The notes: generated by a model not told the origin, from the sequence alone. A stretch of DNA of 64,000 nt from Dyadobacter chenhuakuii (GCF_023821985.2 NZ_CP098805.1:3596001-3660000), one strand, 5' to 3'; counted from the stretch's first letter, positions 1 to 9,378 are shown. A program made the numbers and translations.

Positions 1-1913
1 TCTTCGCCGGCACCAAATTTCTTGGATAGATTGCTTCCAAACGGCTCCAAAACCGGGAAGATAATGCGGCCCGATTTACTATCCACCGTAATCCCGTCCA
101 CAAAATCGAAGTTTCCGTCGGGCTGCAGATCATTAACCGGGTTCAGCCTGTCGAGGCCCATCAAGCGGATCAATGGAATGTTGGCAATGCTGCTTTCCTG
201 CAAGTTTGGGTTATCAATTCCGGTTTGGTCATCCTTATAAATGATCCGTAACTGAAAACCCTGCTTATCCATCTGGCTGGTTCCCAGTGCATAAATGTTT
301 TTCATCATCAGGTTCCACATAGGAAGCTTTGTGTTGTTCCTGATCGTGGATGATTTCAGCAGTTTTAATGCAATAACCTCATTATCCCGGCGTGCCTGAT
401 AATCCTCGGTAAGCTCACCCACTTTAAATGCCCTGCCGTTCAATGTATATTCGTAAGAAACGGCCAGCACTTCGTCGTTTCTCAATGCATTGGTTAAGGA
501 GATGTAACCAAGCTGTGGGTGAAATGTGTAGTCACGATCAGCGATCAGCCTTTTGGCTCCTCTCAGCAATTCATAATCAACCGCTTTTTCCAGTCCCAGG
601 CTCGTAATCGCACTATTGGTGTTATCAACCTGCCGGAACGACTCATTAGTTGTCAATGATTTATAAAGACCATTGGCCGCATTGTCAGCAGGCGAAGTAG
701 AACGGATAGGCTGTAAACTTGGATTAGCCGACTTATAGGGAGCAGGTTCTCCCAAATCCGCGAAACCGACAACGTTTCTGAGCGATTCCGTTGTGGTGGT
801 GCGGTTAGTAACATACACCTCCATACGCGTAACCGTCACGCCCGATGTAATGGTTGGCGTGTTCTTCAACGAGCTCTCGTAAATGTTCCGGAAATATTGC
901 GACAGGAAGAAATTTCGGTTTTCGTCGTAAGTATCGGCACGTAACTCAAAATCCCTGCTTTGCGCCCCTCCTCTTAAAACAATTCTCTCTTTACTGGATT
1001 TCTGCTGCGAGGCTACAACAGTTGCGCTTAACCGGCCGAATTGAAGGTCCGTTTTCAAACCAAAAAGGTTCTGAACGCCGGGAATCAGCTGGCTGTTAAT
1101 GGCCCAGTTGATGTTACCTGCTTCAATTTTCCGGATAAAACTTTCTTCCGGGTTCTTATAATTCAGCTTAATGGCATTTTCAAAGTTGAAATTAGCCTTT
1201 GTATCAAAGTTGGTTTGGAAACCAAGCTGATCACCTAGCCTTGCATCAAAATTAATGCTGATCTGCTCATTAAAAATGAACTGCGTATTCCTGCGTTGCC
1301 GTATCGGGATGGCCGGGTTATCAAGGAACTGGTGCATTAAGCCCAGATCCAGCGACACAAAACCGGTGGGTTTGAAATTGATAAAATCATCTCCCAGCAA
1401 CTTGGAAAGTCCAGGCGGAATGTCCAGTTTAGGCAATAGCCCCCGCGACCCCATGGCACTTTTTCCATCCTGCCTGCCAGCATATTCGCGCAGCAGACTT
1501 TTGAATGCACGATCTTCCTGAATCTTGTCATAAGTGGAAAGATCCATCCGTTCCGGCGCCCGGTAATTGAAGTTACCAGTCGGGGTCTGTATGCTTTCGG
1601 AAACGGCTACTTTACCAGCGCTGTCCAGTTGAATGGATACATTGGCCGGATCACGGAGATAAAACGGGGAGCGTGGCCTTGGTTCAGCAATGCGGTTGGA
1701 ATAAAAATCTTTCCAACGCATAATAAGCTGACTACCAGACCTATCTATTTTCTTTTTGGAAGTATCTTCTCTTACAGTATCGGCAATAATTGCCCAGTCC
1801 TGCGCCTGCCCGGAATAAGGTTCGTCCATATCAACGGATACATTCGCTAACAGAACAGCGCCTGTTGATATGGTTAATGCCTTAAAAAGAAAGGAGTAAA
1901 TCGTTGATGACAA
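1..1913 (-). CDS. sprA: Cell surface protein SprA, N-terminal part (cut by window edge)
   Basis: SprA is the giant outer-membrane beta-barrel through which the type IX secretion system exports proteins; in gliding Bacteroidota it is also needed for motility. About 637 residues are visible, open to the window edge, and the last of them include PVLEPFGSNL, a SprA-type motif. Much of the family's length (well over 2000 residues) lies outside. The likely start is TTG at 1913, because an in-frame TAG lies 11 codons upstream and no earlier ATG exists; a hydrophobic stretch (about residues 5-25) follows. It lies 98 bases after ruvA on the same strand, the usual ruvA-sprA order. The start codon is less certain than the identity. 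Confidence 0.85.
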   Translation of the reverse strand, partial: MSSTIYSFLFKALTISTGAVLLANVSVDMDEPYSGQAQDWAIIADTVREDTSKKKIDRSGSQLIMRWKDFYSNRIAEPRPRSPFYLRDPANVSIQLDSAGKVAVSESIQTPTGNFNYRAPERMDLSTYDKIQEDRAFKSLLREYAGRQDGKSAMGSRGLLPKLDIPPGLSKLLGDDFINFKPTGFVSLDLGLMHQFLDNPAIPIRQRRNTQFIFNEQISINFDARLGDQLGFQTNFDTKANFNFENAIKLNYKNPEESFIRKIEAGNINWAINSQLIPGVQNLFGLKTDLQFGRLSATVVASQQKSSKERIVLRGGAQSRDFELRADTYDENRNFFLSQYFRNIYESSLKNTPTITSGVTVTRMEVYVTNRTTTTESLRNVVGFADLGEPAPYKSANPSLQPIRSTSPADNAANGLYKSLTTNESFRQVDNTNSAITSLGLEKAVDYELLRGAKRLIADRDYTFHPQLGYISLTNALRNDEVLAVSYEYTLNGRAFKVGELTEDYQARRDNEVIALKLLKSSTIRNNTKLPMWNLMMKNIYALGTSQMDKQGFQLRIIYKDDQTGIDNPNLQESSIANIPLIRLMGLDRLNPVNDLQPDGNFDFVDGITVDSKSGRIIFPVLEPFGSNLSKKFGAGE

Positions 1914-2011
1914 GGTATAATACTTATTTAGAGAAGGTTGCAGCTACAATCAAATCCATCAAAACGACTTTACTATCGTAAATTTTTTTACCAAATATCA
2001 TTACAGTTCGG

Positions 2012-2602
2012 TTATCGAAGTGCCAACTTAATAAGATTCTCAACGGTGACCGCCTGACCTTCACGCTTGATGATAGCGTCAAGACTTTTTTCTGCGGTGG
2101 CTTTGGGAATTCCCAGTGTAACCAGTGCAGCAAGCGCCTCACTTTTCACAGTGCCGGAAGGATTGTCTATGGTCCTCGGACCGGTAGACACCAGATCTTC
2201 CTTGCGAATTTTATCCCTTAATTCAAGTATTACGCGCTGAGCAGTTTTGGACCCGATGCCTTTAATTGACTGGATCAATCGCAGGTCTTCATCTATTATT
2301 CCTTGTCGTATTTCCGATGAAGAAAGCGACGATAACATAACCAGGGCCGTTGATGGCCCTACACCCGAAATGCCTATCAGGTCTAGGAAAAGCTTTTTCT
2401 CATCACTTCCCCAAAACCCGTATAGTATGTGGGCGTCTTCCCGTATATTCAGGTACGTTACAAGTTTGCAACGCTCGCCCAGTTCAGGCAGTGAAGTATA
2501 GGTTTGTAATGAAATCCGAACTTCATAGCCTAATCCGTTTACATCAATAATGGCATAAGCCGGATCTTTGTAGACTACAGTTCCGTTAACGTAGGCAATC
2601 AT
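2012..2602 (-). CDS. ruvA: Holliday junction branch migration protein RuvA
   Basis: RuvA binds four-way DNA junctions and loads the RuvB motor during recombination and repair. The 196 residues match the family length: N-terminal OB-fold (about 1-62, MIAYVNGTVVYKD), central helix-hairpin-helix region with LIGISGVGPSTAL and IKGIGSKTAQRVI (about 75-130), and a C-terminal domain (about 150-196) that contacts RuvB. It starts with ATG 31 bases after the transglycosylase gene and is followed by sprA on the same strand, so the three may share a transcript. ruvB is not in the window. Confidence 0.96.
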   Translation of the reverse strand: MIAYVNGTVVYKDPAYAIIDVNGLGYEVRISLQTYTSLPELGERCKLVTYLNIREDAHILYGFWGSDEKKLFLDLIGISGVGPSTALVMLSSLSSSEIRQGIIDEDLRLIQSIKGIGSKTAQRVILELRDKIRKEDLVSTGPRTIDNPSGTVKSEALAALVTLGIPKATAEKSLDAIIKREGQAVTVENLIKLALR

Positions 2603-2633
2603 ATAAATAGTATGTGTAATTGACTCTTGTTCA

Positions 2634-4205
2634 CTAGCTGGAAACGATCAATTTTTGGCCTGGTTTAATCGCATTTCCTCTGATTCTGTTTTTCTTTTTC
2701 AATTGTCCTATTTCCAGTCCGTAACGTTGTGAAATAATCCAGAGCGTATCCCCTTTCTGAACTGTATGGTAACGCTTTTTAGTATGCCTGTCATTTCTTA
2801 CAATTTCCTTTTTAACCGCTGGAGTCGAATTTGCTGCAACTCTCGCAGCGCGAACGGGCTCTTTCACTTCTTTCAGAATCACCAGACGCTGACCCCTGGC
2901 AATGTTGGTGCGGCGTAAATGATTCCATTTTTTAAGCTCAGAAACCGACACTCTGTATTTCTTTGAGATCGAGTTTAAACTCTCTCCTCTTCTAACGGTG
3001 TGTGTAGCTCTTTTTGTACGTGTCTTTTGTAAAACTATTTCGTCATGCTCTTCATCCAGATCTTCGTCGTACTCCGAAGTTGATTGCTGGCTAACCATTG
3101 TGGCATAAGGAAAAGCAGGATTTTTACCCATCGAGTCTAATGCAGTGCTATCCAGCTTTGCAACCATTACATTCGGTTGAAGAAGCAATCTGCGGGTGCA
3201 GGAATCCATAATGGAGTTCCGGTTGCTAACCAGGTAAGTGTATTGCATACTCGGCACTTTGAGTACGAAATCCCGGGTCTGGTCCGGCAGGGACGTTTTG
3301 GTGATTTGCGGGTTTAATTTCTTAATGTCATCAAAATTGATGTTGCTGTTCTTGCAGAATGCCAGCAAATCAATATAGCCGTTGATATGAATGGTGTCGT
3401 TAGGGATCTGGAACTCGGTTTGGGCCGGGTAAATGCCGTGGTCGTTACCATAGTTCATCATATAGTTCATCGCAACGTATTGCGGAACATATGAGCGGGT
3501 TTCGCGGGGAAGGACATTGTAGATGGTCCAGAACGTGGTTCCGCGTGAGCGGCGCATGGCGCGTTTCACATTGCCCGGGCCTGTGTTATAGGAAGCCAAT
3601 GCAAGCTCCCAGTCACCAAAAATATTGTAAAGTTGTTTCAGATAACGGCAGGCAGCCTCGGTCGCTTTCACAGGCTCGAAGCGTTCGTCAATGTATTTGT
3701 CCTGATAAAGACCAAATTCACGGCCGGTCGCCGGCATGAACTGCCACAAACCGCCTGCTCTTGCATGAGAGATCACGGTTGGGTTAAGCCCCGACTCGAT
3801 CATTGACAGATATTTAAGTTCTGTCGGCAAACCGTGCTTGGCCAGCGTTTTTTCAAAAATGGGGAAGTAGAGCGGCATCTTCTCCATCATTGTCTGAGTG
3901 AATTCTGCCTTTTTATAAATAAAATACTCTACAAACTCGTGGGAAGTTTTGTGGTAAGTAAGGGGAATTGATTTTTCAAGTTTGGCAAACCGCTCTTTCA
4001 ACAGTTCTTCCGGAATTGCCGGTGTATTCCCAAATTCTTCAACAGCGGGCAGGGCGGGGATCGCCATTTCTTCTGCTGCAACTATTTTCTCCAGTGTATC
4101 CTGCTCGAATGCTAACTTCTCTTGTGGAATTATTGCCATAGCCGGCACGTATCCAAATCCTACACACATGGCTCCGAGCCACAATACTTTTTTCGAAATC
4201 CTCAT
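2634..4205 (-). CDS. Membrane-bound lytic murein transglycosylase (MltD-like) with two LysM domains
   Basis: Predicted periplasmic enzyme that cleaves peptidoglycan glycan strands. The N-terminus is a signal-type hydrophobic segment (about 5-25). The SLT domain (about 105-230) carries the catalytic Glu near residue 137 in SMIESGLNPT, then AGGLWQFMPATG and NTGPGNV. A linker rich in acidic residues leads to two LysM peptidoglycan-binding repeats (about 400-447 and 476-523), each with the HTVRRGES or HTVQKGDT start. The adjacent ATG at 4205 is preferred to the TTG one codon upstream. An inverted repeat lies in its upstream region. MltD is the closest named family; the exact cleavage specificity is inferred. 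Confidence 0.9.
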   Translation of the reverse strand: MRISKKVLWLGAMCVGFGYVPAMAIIPQEKLAFEQDTLEKIVAAEEMAIPALPAVEEFGNTPAIPEELLKERFAKLEKSIPLTYHKTSHEFVEYFIYKKAEFTQTMMEKMPLYFPIFEKTLAKHGLPTELKYLSMIESGLNPTVISHARAGGLWQFMPATGREFGLYQDKYIDERFEPVKATEAACRYLKQLYNIFGDWELALASYNTGPGNVKRAMRRSRGTTFWTIYNVLPRETRSYVPQYVAMNYMMNYGNDHGIYPAQTEFQIPNDTIHINGYIDLLAFCKNSNINFDDIKKLNPQITKTSLPDQTRDFVLKVPSMQYTYLVSNRNSIMDSCTRRLLLQPNVMVAKLDSTALDSMGKNPAFPYATMVSQQSTSEYDEDLDEEHDEIVLQKTRTKRATHTVRRGESLNSISKKYRVSVSELKKWNHLRRTNIARGQRLVILKEVKEPVRAARVAANSTPAVKKEIVRNDRHTKKRYHTVQKGDTLWIISQRYGLEIGQLKKKNRIRGNAIKPGQKLIVSS

Positions 4206-4254
4206 CAATAAATGTTTTTTGAAGGTTAATCAATTCCCGGTTTTCAATGGCTAC

Positions 4255-4280
4255 TATTTGTAAATCAACTGTTACAAATA
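4255..4280. repeat. 9-bp inverted repeat upstream of the transglycosylase gene
   Basis: TATTTGTAA (4255-4263) and TTACAAATA (4272-4280) are perfect inverted copies separated by 8 bases, about 50-75 bases before the transglycosylase start. It could be an operator or part of a promoter; no clear TAnnTTTG element is visible here. The rest of 4281-4470 shows nothing I recognise. Confidence 0.35.
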
Positions 4281-4472
4281 AAATTTCCTTGTTAAGATTT
4301 TCAACGTTCTGAAAATCTGCCTGATGAACTAGAATAATCTCTAATACATTTTACGCTTTACTCACAAAATTTCGCTTCGGAACAACAAATCTCAAATCGC
4401 CTGTTATCCCGGCACGATTTTTTACTACTTAACATGGATACAGATACAAACAATGCTTAACAAATGTGAAAA

Positions 4473-4494
4473 TAAAAAAAATGCAAAAGCATTT
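4473..4494 (-). terminator. Likely intrinsic terminator after gatA
   Basis: Read on the minus strand, AAATGC-TTTT-GCATTT forms a 6-bp stem with a 4-base loop and continues into a run of T. It lies about 10 bases past the gatA stop codon. The stem is short and AT-rich. Confidence 0.5.
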
Positions 4495-4503
4495 ACTTGA
4501 TTC

Positions 4504-6003
4504 TCAATGATTTGTATCCGATCTCAATGCCGAATTTTTATTCAAATCGGTTAAATAATTGGCAAAAGCCAGCATTTTCAACTCACCAAAATAAGGAGCC
4601 ATTATCTGAATTCCAATAGGCATCCCGTTTTCGTCCAGCCCGTTAGGGATCGCAACAGCCGGATTCCCAACCACATTTGCCTGCACTGTAAAAATATCAG
4701 CGAGATACATTTGTAACGGATCTTCGGTTTTTTCACCAATTGTAAAAGCGGTAGTTGGCGTTACCGGCGTGATCAGAAAATCAAACTGATCGAAGAACCG
4801 GTTCGTTTCCTCCTGCACCAATCTTCTAACGCGTTGCGCTTTGGTATAGTATGCGTCATAATAATTTGCGCTCAGAACAAAAGTACCCAATAGTATCCTT
4901 CTCCTCACCTCTTCACCAAAAGCTTCCGTGCGTGTCTTTTTATACAAGCTTTCCAGATCCGTCGCTTCCGCACTTCTGTGACCATAACGGACACCGTCGA
5001 AGCGGGATAAATTAGAACTGGCTTCGGCCGTTGTCAATATATAATAAGTAGGCAGCAGTGAATCGAGCAATGGAATTTCTACCGGCGTTACTTCGTGCCC
5101 TTCGGCGCGCAGACGGTTCAGCACTTCCAGCGTTTGCTGCCGGATTTCCAAAGAAATCGCCTCGCTTTCAACACTCTCCCGGATATAACCGACCCTGGCT
5201 TTGCCGGACCATTCCAGATTTTTGGAATATGCAGGCACTTCTTTGTTAGAAACCGTGCTGTCAAAATTATCCGGACCAGCCATGATTTCGATCAGCAACG
5301 CGGCGTCTTCAACACTTTTGGTAATGGGGCCGATGCAGTCGAAAGACGATGCATAGGCGATAAGACCATACCTGGAAATCCGGCCATAAGATGGCTTTAC
5401 GCCCACAACACCGCAAAAAGCTGCGGGTTGCCTTACAGAACCGCCCGTATCACTTCCGAGAGACGCGTGGCAAAGGCCAGCTTGCACCGCCACCGCAGAA
5501 CCGCCGGAAGAACCGCCCGGAACTTTGGTGTTATCCGCAGCATTTAAAACCGGCCCGAATGATGAATTTTCATTGGACGAACCCATTGCGAATTCATCGC
5601 AGTTTTGCCGGCCTATCACAATAGCGTCTTCATCCAGCAATCGCTGAACCGCCGTTGCAGTATAAGGAGCAATGTATGTATTGAGGATTTGACTGGCGGC
5701 TTGTAAACCGTGTCCTTTGTGCGAAAGCACATCTTTGAGTCCGATCACCATTCCGGCTAGCCTTCCGGCAGTTCCGCTGGCCAATTTTTCATCAACGGCA
5801 ATGGCTGCTTTCCTGGCTTCATCCGCATAAACTTCAACGAATGCATTCAGGTGTTGATTAGCCTCTATATTCTGCAAATAATGACTCACTAACTCGACGC
5901 ACGTCAAATTGCCTCCACGCAAATCTTCCTGAATCCCGGCCAGCGTCAGATACTCTTTCAATGTAATTTCTTTGTGGGGTTGTAAATAAAGAATCAGAGC
6001 CAA
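4504..6003 (-). CDS. gatA: Glutamyl-tRNA(Gln) amidotransferase subunit A
   Basis: GatA is the amidase subunit of GatCAB, which converts Glu-tRNA(Gln) (and often Asp-tRNA(Asn)) to the amidated form using glutamine. The amidase-signature catalytic set is visible: Lys in GLKDVLSHKG, the cis-Ser in GGSSGGSAVAVQ and the nucleophilic Ser in SDTGGSVRQPA. The length, 499 residues, is normal if slightly long at the N-terminus. The upstream start is TTG at 6003; another TTG at 5961 (LKEYLTLAG) would remove 14 residues and is a realistic alternative. tatA lies 50 bases upstream. gatB and gatC are not in the window. Confidence 0.95.
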   Translation of the reverse strand: MALILYLQPHKEITLKEYLTLAGIQEDLRGGNLTCVELVSHYLQNIEANQHLNAFVEVYADEARKAAIAVDEKLASGTAGRLAGMVIGLKDVLSHKGHGLQAASQILNTYIAPYTATAVQRLLDEDAIVIGRQNCDEFAMGSSNENSSFGPVLNAADNTKVPGGSSGGSAVAVQAGLCHASLGSDTGGSVRQPAAFCGVVGVKPSYGRISRYGLIAYASSFDCIGPITKSVEDAALLIEIMAGPDNFDSTVSNKEVPAYSKNLEWSGKARVGYIRESVESEAISLEIRQQTLEVLNRLRAEGHEVTPVEIPLLDSLLPTYYILTTAEASSNLSRFDGVRYGHRSAEATDLESLYKKTRTEAFGEEVRRRILLGTFVLSANYYDAYYTKAQRVRRLVQEETNRFFDQFDFLITPVTPTTAFTIGEKTEDPLQMYLADIFTVQANVVGNPAVAIPNGLDENGMPIGIQIMAPYFGELKMLAFANYLTDLNKNSALRSDTNH

Positions 6004-6053
6004 TAAGTATACCTTAGAGGCTCTGTGTTATAACTTTCAATAAGATGGAAGCG

Positions 6054-6254
6054 TTATTTGGGGTCTTCCATGCTTTTTTCAATATTTTCCTTAACGTCTT
6101 TAGTAGCGTTCTTGAATTCATTGATACCCTGCCCCAAACCGCGCATCAACTCAGGAATTTTCTTCGCACCGAAGAATAGTAAAACGAACAAGGCAACCAA
6201 AAAGATCTCTTGTCCACCTAATCCCATAAATGCCAAAACGGTTACTGATTCCAT
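6054..6254 (-). CDS. tatA: Sec-independent protein translocase TatA/E
   Basis: Small membrane component of the twin-arginine pathway, which exports folded proteins. The 66 residues have the expected architecture: short N-terminus, one membrane helix (about 14-31, [14 protein letters not shown]), the FGAKKIPEL hinge, an amphipathic helix and a charged tail. It begins at ATG 6254, just downstream of a TATTTTTG promoter element, and precedes gatA in the same direction. tatC is not here. TatA and TatE cannot be told apart from sequence alone. Confidence 0.93.
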   Translation of the reverse strand: MESVTVLAFMGLGGQEIFLVALFVLLFFGAKKIPELMRGLGQGINEFKNATKDVKENIEKSMEDPK

Positions 6255-6277
6255 GTCTGTTTCTTTTTTAATGTTTA

Positions 6278-6285
6278 CAAAAATA
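6278..6285 (-). promoter_or_regulatory. Bacteroidota-type -7 element for tatA
   Basis: On the minus strand this reads TATTTTTG, a full match to TAnnTTTG, 23 bases before the tatA start. No convincing TTG -33 element is seen about 20 bp upstream. Confidence 0.5.
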
Positions 6286-6323
6286 AAAATTCTTTTCTAC
6301 AGAAACTACTAAACGGTTCTGTT

Positions 6324-6755
6324 TTATCCTATGTTAATCGTTTTTTCACTCTTTTCCCACTGGCTGAATTTTGCAATATCACTGCCCAGTGTCTTGATCA
6401 GCCAAGCGATCAATGCGACGTCGTCTGCGATGCCAATTACGGGCAGAAAGTCAGGAATCAGGTCAATAGGTGATACAAAATAGATTAGCACCGCAACCAC
6501 CGAAATTAGACTTTTCCATGGCAAGCCCTTATATTCTCCGGAAGCGTAAGCTCGCACCATCCTGATGAGGACTTGAACGCTGCCGGCCACTTCGGCCAGG
6601 CCGCCTTTGAACCCAACCTGATTCATTTTGCCCATTACATCCTTCGCAAGTTCAAACAGCCGCGCTGAATTGTGCACATAACGGCCAGCCTTTCCGGTTG
6701 CCCTCTTGAAAAAAATTGACTTTAATATTCTAGATATCATTGACTCGTTGCTCAT
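6324..6755 (-). CDS. YkvA family protein (DUF1232)
   Basis: Small conserved protein of unknown function. The 143-residue form starts at ATG 6755 (MSNESMISRIL). A longer reading to 6851 is open but its extra 32 residues do not resemble the family. The C-terminal half carries the DUF1232 signature, a hydrophobic segment with SPIDLIPDFLPVIG followed by ADDVALIAWLIK, typical of a membrane-associated helix pair. The first half (about residues 1-60) is basic. It lies upstream of tatA on the same strand, but tatA has its own promoter element. No function can be assigned from context. Confidence 0.82.
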   Translation of the reverse strand: MSNESMISRILKSIFFKRATGKAGRYVHNSARLFELAKDVMGKMNQVGFKGGLAEVAGSVQVLIRMVRAYASGEYKGLPWKSLISVVAVLIYFVSPIDLIPDFLPVIGIADDVALIAWLIKTLGSDIAKFSQWEKSEKTINIG

Positions 6756-6866
6756 CGTATACAGCAAGAAAAAGTGGTTAATAATGCCGATATAACTATT
6801 AAGATACGTAAAAAATTGCATTTCGGATCGAGCCCCGGACTTTTCCGGCAAAAAATTACATTCCGC

Positions 6867-6898
6867 TTGGTTTAAACAAATTATGTGTCCTACTTTTA
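6867..6898 (+). promoter_or_regulatory. Probable mdh promoter
   Basis: TTG (6867-6869), 21 bp, then TACTTTTA (6891-6898), which matches TAnnTTTG at all but the last position. The mdh start codon is about 50 bases downstream. Confidence 0.45.
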
Positions 6899-6948
6899 GG
6901 AGAAAATTTAAAAAGCATTAATTTCTATACAATTAACCATATTTCTTT

Positions 6949-7875
6949 ATGAAGATTACTGTTGTGGGAGCAGGCGCCGTTGGTGCAACTACTGCCGATA
7001 ATATTATTCGTCGTGAGTTGGCTGAGGAGGTCGTTCTACTGGATATAAAAGAAGGCGTAAGCGAAGGAAAATCACTGGATATGTACCAGACAGCAGCTTT
7101 GCTGGGCTTCAATACCAAACCCGTAGGATCAACCAACGACTATGAAAAAACCAAGGGTTCTGATGTCGTTGTAATCACTTCCGGCCTGCCGCGCAAGCCT
7201 GGTATGACACGTGAAGAGCTGATCGGAATCAATGCAGGAATCGTAAAAGGAGTTACTGAAAATATTCTAAAATATTCGCCTGATGCCATCATCATCGTTG
7301 TTTCCAACCCTATGGATACAATGACTTACCTGGCACTGAAAGAATCGGGCATAGCAAAAGAAAAACTGATCGGAATGGGCGGTGCTCTGGATAGCGCACG
7401 TTTCAAAACGTATCTGGCATTAGCCATGAACGTTTCTCCGCTGGATATCCACGGAATGGTGATCGGTGGTCACGGCGATACCACAATGATCCCGCTGACA
7501 AGGCTGGCGACTTACAATGGTCTTCCGGTAAGCAATTTCCTTTCTACTGACGAACTGGAAAAAGTGGCAGCTGACACGATGGTAGGCGGCGCAACATTGA
7601 CCAAGCTGATCGGAACTTCGGCATGGTACGCGCCGGGTGCAGCAACATTGCTTTTGGTTGAAAGCATCGTGCGCGACCAAAAACGCATTGTTCCATGCAG
7701 CGTTTACCTGGAAGGCGAATATGGCCAGAATGATATCTGTATGGGCGTGCCTGTTGTTTTAGGTAGAAAAGGCTGGGAAAAGATCATCCCGCTCGAACTA
7801 ACCGATTCAGAAAAAGCTGCTTTTGAAAAATCAGCAGAGGCAGTTAGATCCATGAACGGAGCATTAAATTTATAA
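6949..7875 (+). CDS. mdh: Malate dehydrogenase
   Basis: Cytoplasmic NAD-dependent enzyme of the citric acid cycle that interconverts malate and oxaloacetate. At 308 residues it belongs to the LDH-like MDH class. GAGAVGATTADNI (about 7-19) is the nucleotide-binding loop; LPRKPGMTREE carries the substrate-binding Arg residues expected for malate rather than lactate; IVVSNPMD and the catalytic His in GGHGDTTMIPL follow. The gene is monocistronic, with its own promoter and a strong stack of terminators whose first hairpin overlaps the stop codon. Confidence 0.96.
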   Translation: MKITVVGAGAVGATTADNIIRRELAEEVVLLDIKEGVSEGKSLDMYQTAALLGFNTKPVGSTNDYEKTKGSDVVVITSGLPRKPGMTREELIGINAGIVKGVTENILKYSPDAIIIVVSNPMDTMTYLALKESGIAKEKLIGMGGALDSARFKTYLALAMNVSPLDIHGMVIGGHGDTTMIPLTRLATYNGLPVSNFLSTDELEKVAADTMVGGATLTKLIGTSAWYAPGAATLLLVESIVRDQKRIVPCSVYLEGEYGQNDICMGVPVVLGRKGWEKIIPLELTDSEKAAFEKSAEAVRSMNGALNL

Positions 7876-7906
7876 TGCCAAAAAATAAATAATATTTTTT
7901 GGCATT
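7874..7906 (+). terminator. Hairpin 1 at the mdh 3' end
   Basis: AATGCCAAAAAATA (7874-7887) pairs perfectly with 7893-7906 around a 5-base loop. It starts within the stop codon and is AT-rich. It is the first of three adjacent hairpins. Confidence 0.6.
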
Positions 7907-7907
7907 T

Positions 7908-7938
7908 CCGTCATCTTGAGATGACGGGTAATTTTTTT
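7908..7938 (+). terminator. Hairpin 2 with T-tract after mdh
   Basis: CCGTCATC-TTGA-GATGACGG forms a perfect 8-bp stem (7908-7927), followed by GGTAATTTTTTT. This is a classical intrinsic terminator in the plus direction. Confidence 0.8.
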
Positions 7939-7942
7939 GGGG

Positions 7943-7990
7943 ATGTCATCAATGCGGGGATTGGGTTTCTGCATTGATGACATTTTTTTA
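7943..7990 (+). terminator. Hairpin 3 with T-tract after mdh
   Basis: ATGTCATCAATGC (7943-7955) and GCATTGATGACAT (7971-7983) form a perfect 13-bp stem with a 15-base loop, followed by a run of seven T. It ends just before the 3' end of the convergent porin gene. In the minus direction the stem is not followed by T, so it serves mdh. Confidence 0.8.
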
Positions 7991-8001
7991 TTTGAGACAC
8001 A

Positions 8002-9378
8002 TTAGATGGAGATCTGATATTGCAGCACGAATGTTCCTCTGCGCGTGCACGCAGCGAGCTCGTTGGCAACCGTGCTGGCTTGGTAAACCGGCCGGTTTTC
8101 GTAGTTGAGTGAGATTTTGCCGGTATGTCCTTTGATAAGCCAGTTTACACCAACATTATATACGTTCAAAGCATCCTGCAAACGTTCATAATCAGAATGT
8201 TGCAGGGAAGCATACGGCATTAATGTGCCCTGACTTCCCAGTAATCCATCCCTAAATTTATATCCTGCCTGCGCATACACGACGCTCCCTGTCCCAAACA
8301 TCGGATAAGCATTGCCATGCGTAGCGCCCACGCCCGGAATGGCCTGTGTTGTGCCCGTTGCAGGGTTCATAATCCCATTGTAACGCAGGTAACCTTTGCC
8401 ATAATCCGTATTAAAATAGCCCAGATATGCCGAAACCGCCGTTCCTTTATCTTTATTCAAAGGCATATCCATAAATGCGGCCACAGACCACAGCGTCATG
8501 TTATTGTAAACTGTATCCGCGTTTTCCCGGCGCCACGTCGCATTCTTTTGAGAAATAATACCCGCTTCAATGTTCAGAACTTTGCGCTTGCCGAGGTATG
8601 TCCCGGTCATATATCCCGGTGTGGTGTTGTCTTCTGTGTCAAATATGTTATAAATTAATAAACCCTGGAACTGCTTGTGGTTTTTACGTTGTGCAAAAAC
8701 GGAATTCAAGCCCAGAGCTGGCGGAACGGCACCATTGGTTTCGATAGGAAACGGATCCGCCACATCTACGCGGTAATTCAACTTGCCGATCTGCCCTCGG
8801 CTGTAAACGCTAAGTTTCCTCGCAAACTGATCCGTTTGATCCACTGTTGCCTGCGCGAAAACAGGAACATCCATGGTCATGATGGTCCCGATGCTTGGCT
8901 GGGAAAAACGGGAAAGACCATTCACAACGGTCAGCCCGCCACCGAAACGGATGAAGTTGGTGCCCTTTCGCTGCACTTCATATTCTCCCAAAGCATCATG
9001 GAAGAAAGCGGCAATTTTCCGGTTGCTGGGTGTTCCTGCATTATTATAGGCCGGGAATGCGCTCACTTTATTAAAATTGTTCATTCCAAACTGCGTGTAG
9101 AAAAATATCCGGTCGGTAATCTGGCCGAAAAGCTGCACACGCGTCCGGCGCAGGCCAATGTCGAATGTGTTGGATTTGGGATCGCCTAAAACGGTGGTTC
9201 CGGGGTTGCTTTCGTCGAACCGGAGCCAGGTTTGGTTGGTGAAAGTGAATTTGACGTAATGTGAGCCGGAATCATTAAGATTGTAGCGGATATCGTTCCT
9301 TGTATTGTCGTCGGTTGGCTTTACTTGCGCCGTGGTTACGGACGCGCTGAGCAAGATGAGAGAGAGTACTTTTTTCAT
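8002..9378 (-). CDS. Porin-like outer membrane protein
   Basis: Predicted outer-membrane beta-barrel of 458 residues with a signal peptide (about 1-17, LLSASVTTAQ). Its alternating aromatic strands, the stretch TRVQLFGQITDRIFFYTQFG near residue 80 and repeated strand-turn patterns to the end resemble the porin group annotated near phosphate-selective porins in Bacteroidota. The substrate cannot be read from sequence. It is divergent from the Y_Y_Y regulator with only 44 bases between the start codons, so the two promoters must overlap or lie inside coding sequence. It may be an accessory of the glucan locus, but this is only proximity. Confidence 0.7.
   Translation of the reverse strand: MKKVLSLILLSASVTTAQVKPTDDNTRNDIRYNLNDSGSHYVKFTFTNQTWLRFDESNPGTTVLGDPKSNTFDIGLRRTRVQLFGQITDRIFFYTQFGMNNFNKVSAFPAYNNAGTPSNRKIAAFFHDALGEYEVQRKGTNFIRFGGGLTVVNGLSRFSQPSIGTIMTMDVPVFAQATVDQTDQFARKLSVYSRGQIGKLNYRVDVADPFPIETNGAVPPALGLNSVFAQRKNHKQFQGLLIYNIFDTEDNTTPGYMTGTYLGKRKVLNIEAGIISQKNATWRRENADTVYNNMTLWSVAAFMDMPLNKDKGTAVSAYLGYFNTDYGKGYLRYNGIMNPATGTTQAIPGVGATHGNAYPMFGTGSVVYAQAGYKFRDGLLGSQGTLMPYASLQHSDYERLQDALNVYNVGVNWLIKGHTGKISLNYENRPVYQASTVANELAACTRRGTFVLQYQISI

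Noticed and set aside
5095-5547. 150-codon open frame opposite gatA
   Set aside because: It lies entirely inside the well-supported gatA gene on the other strand and its product resembles no family.
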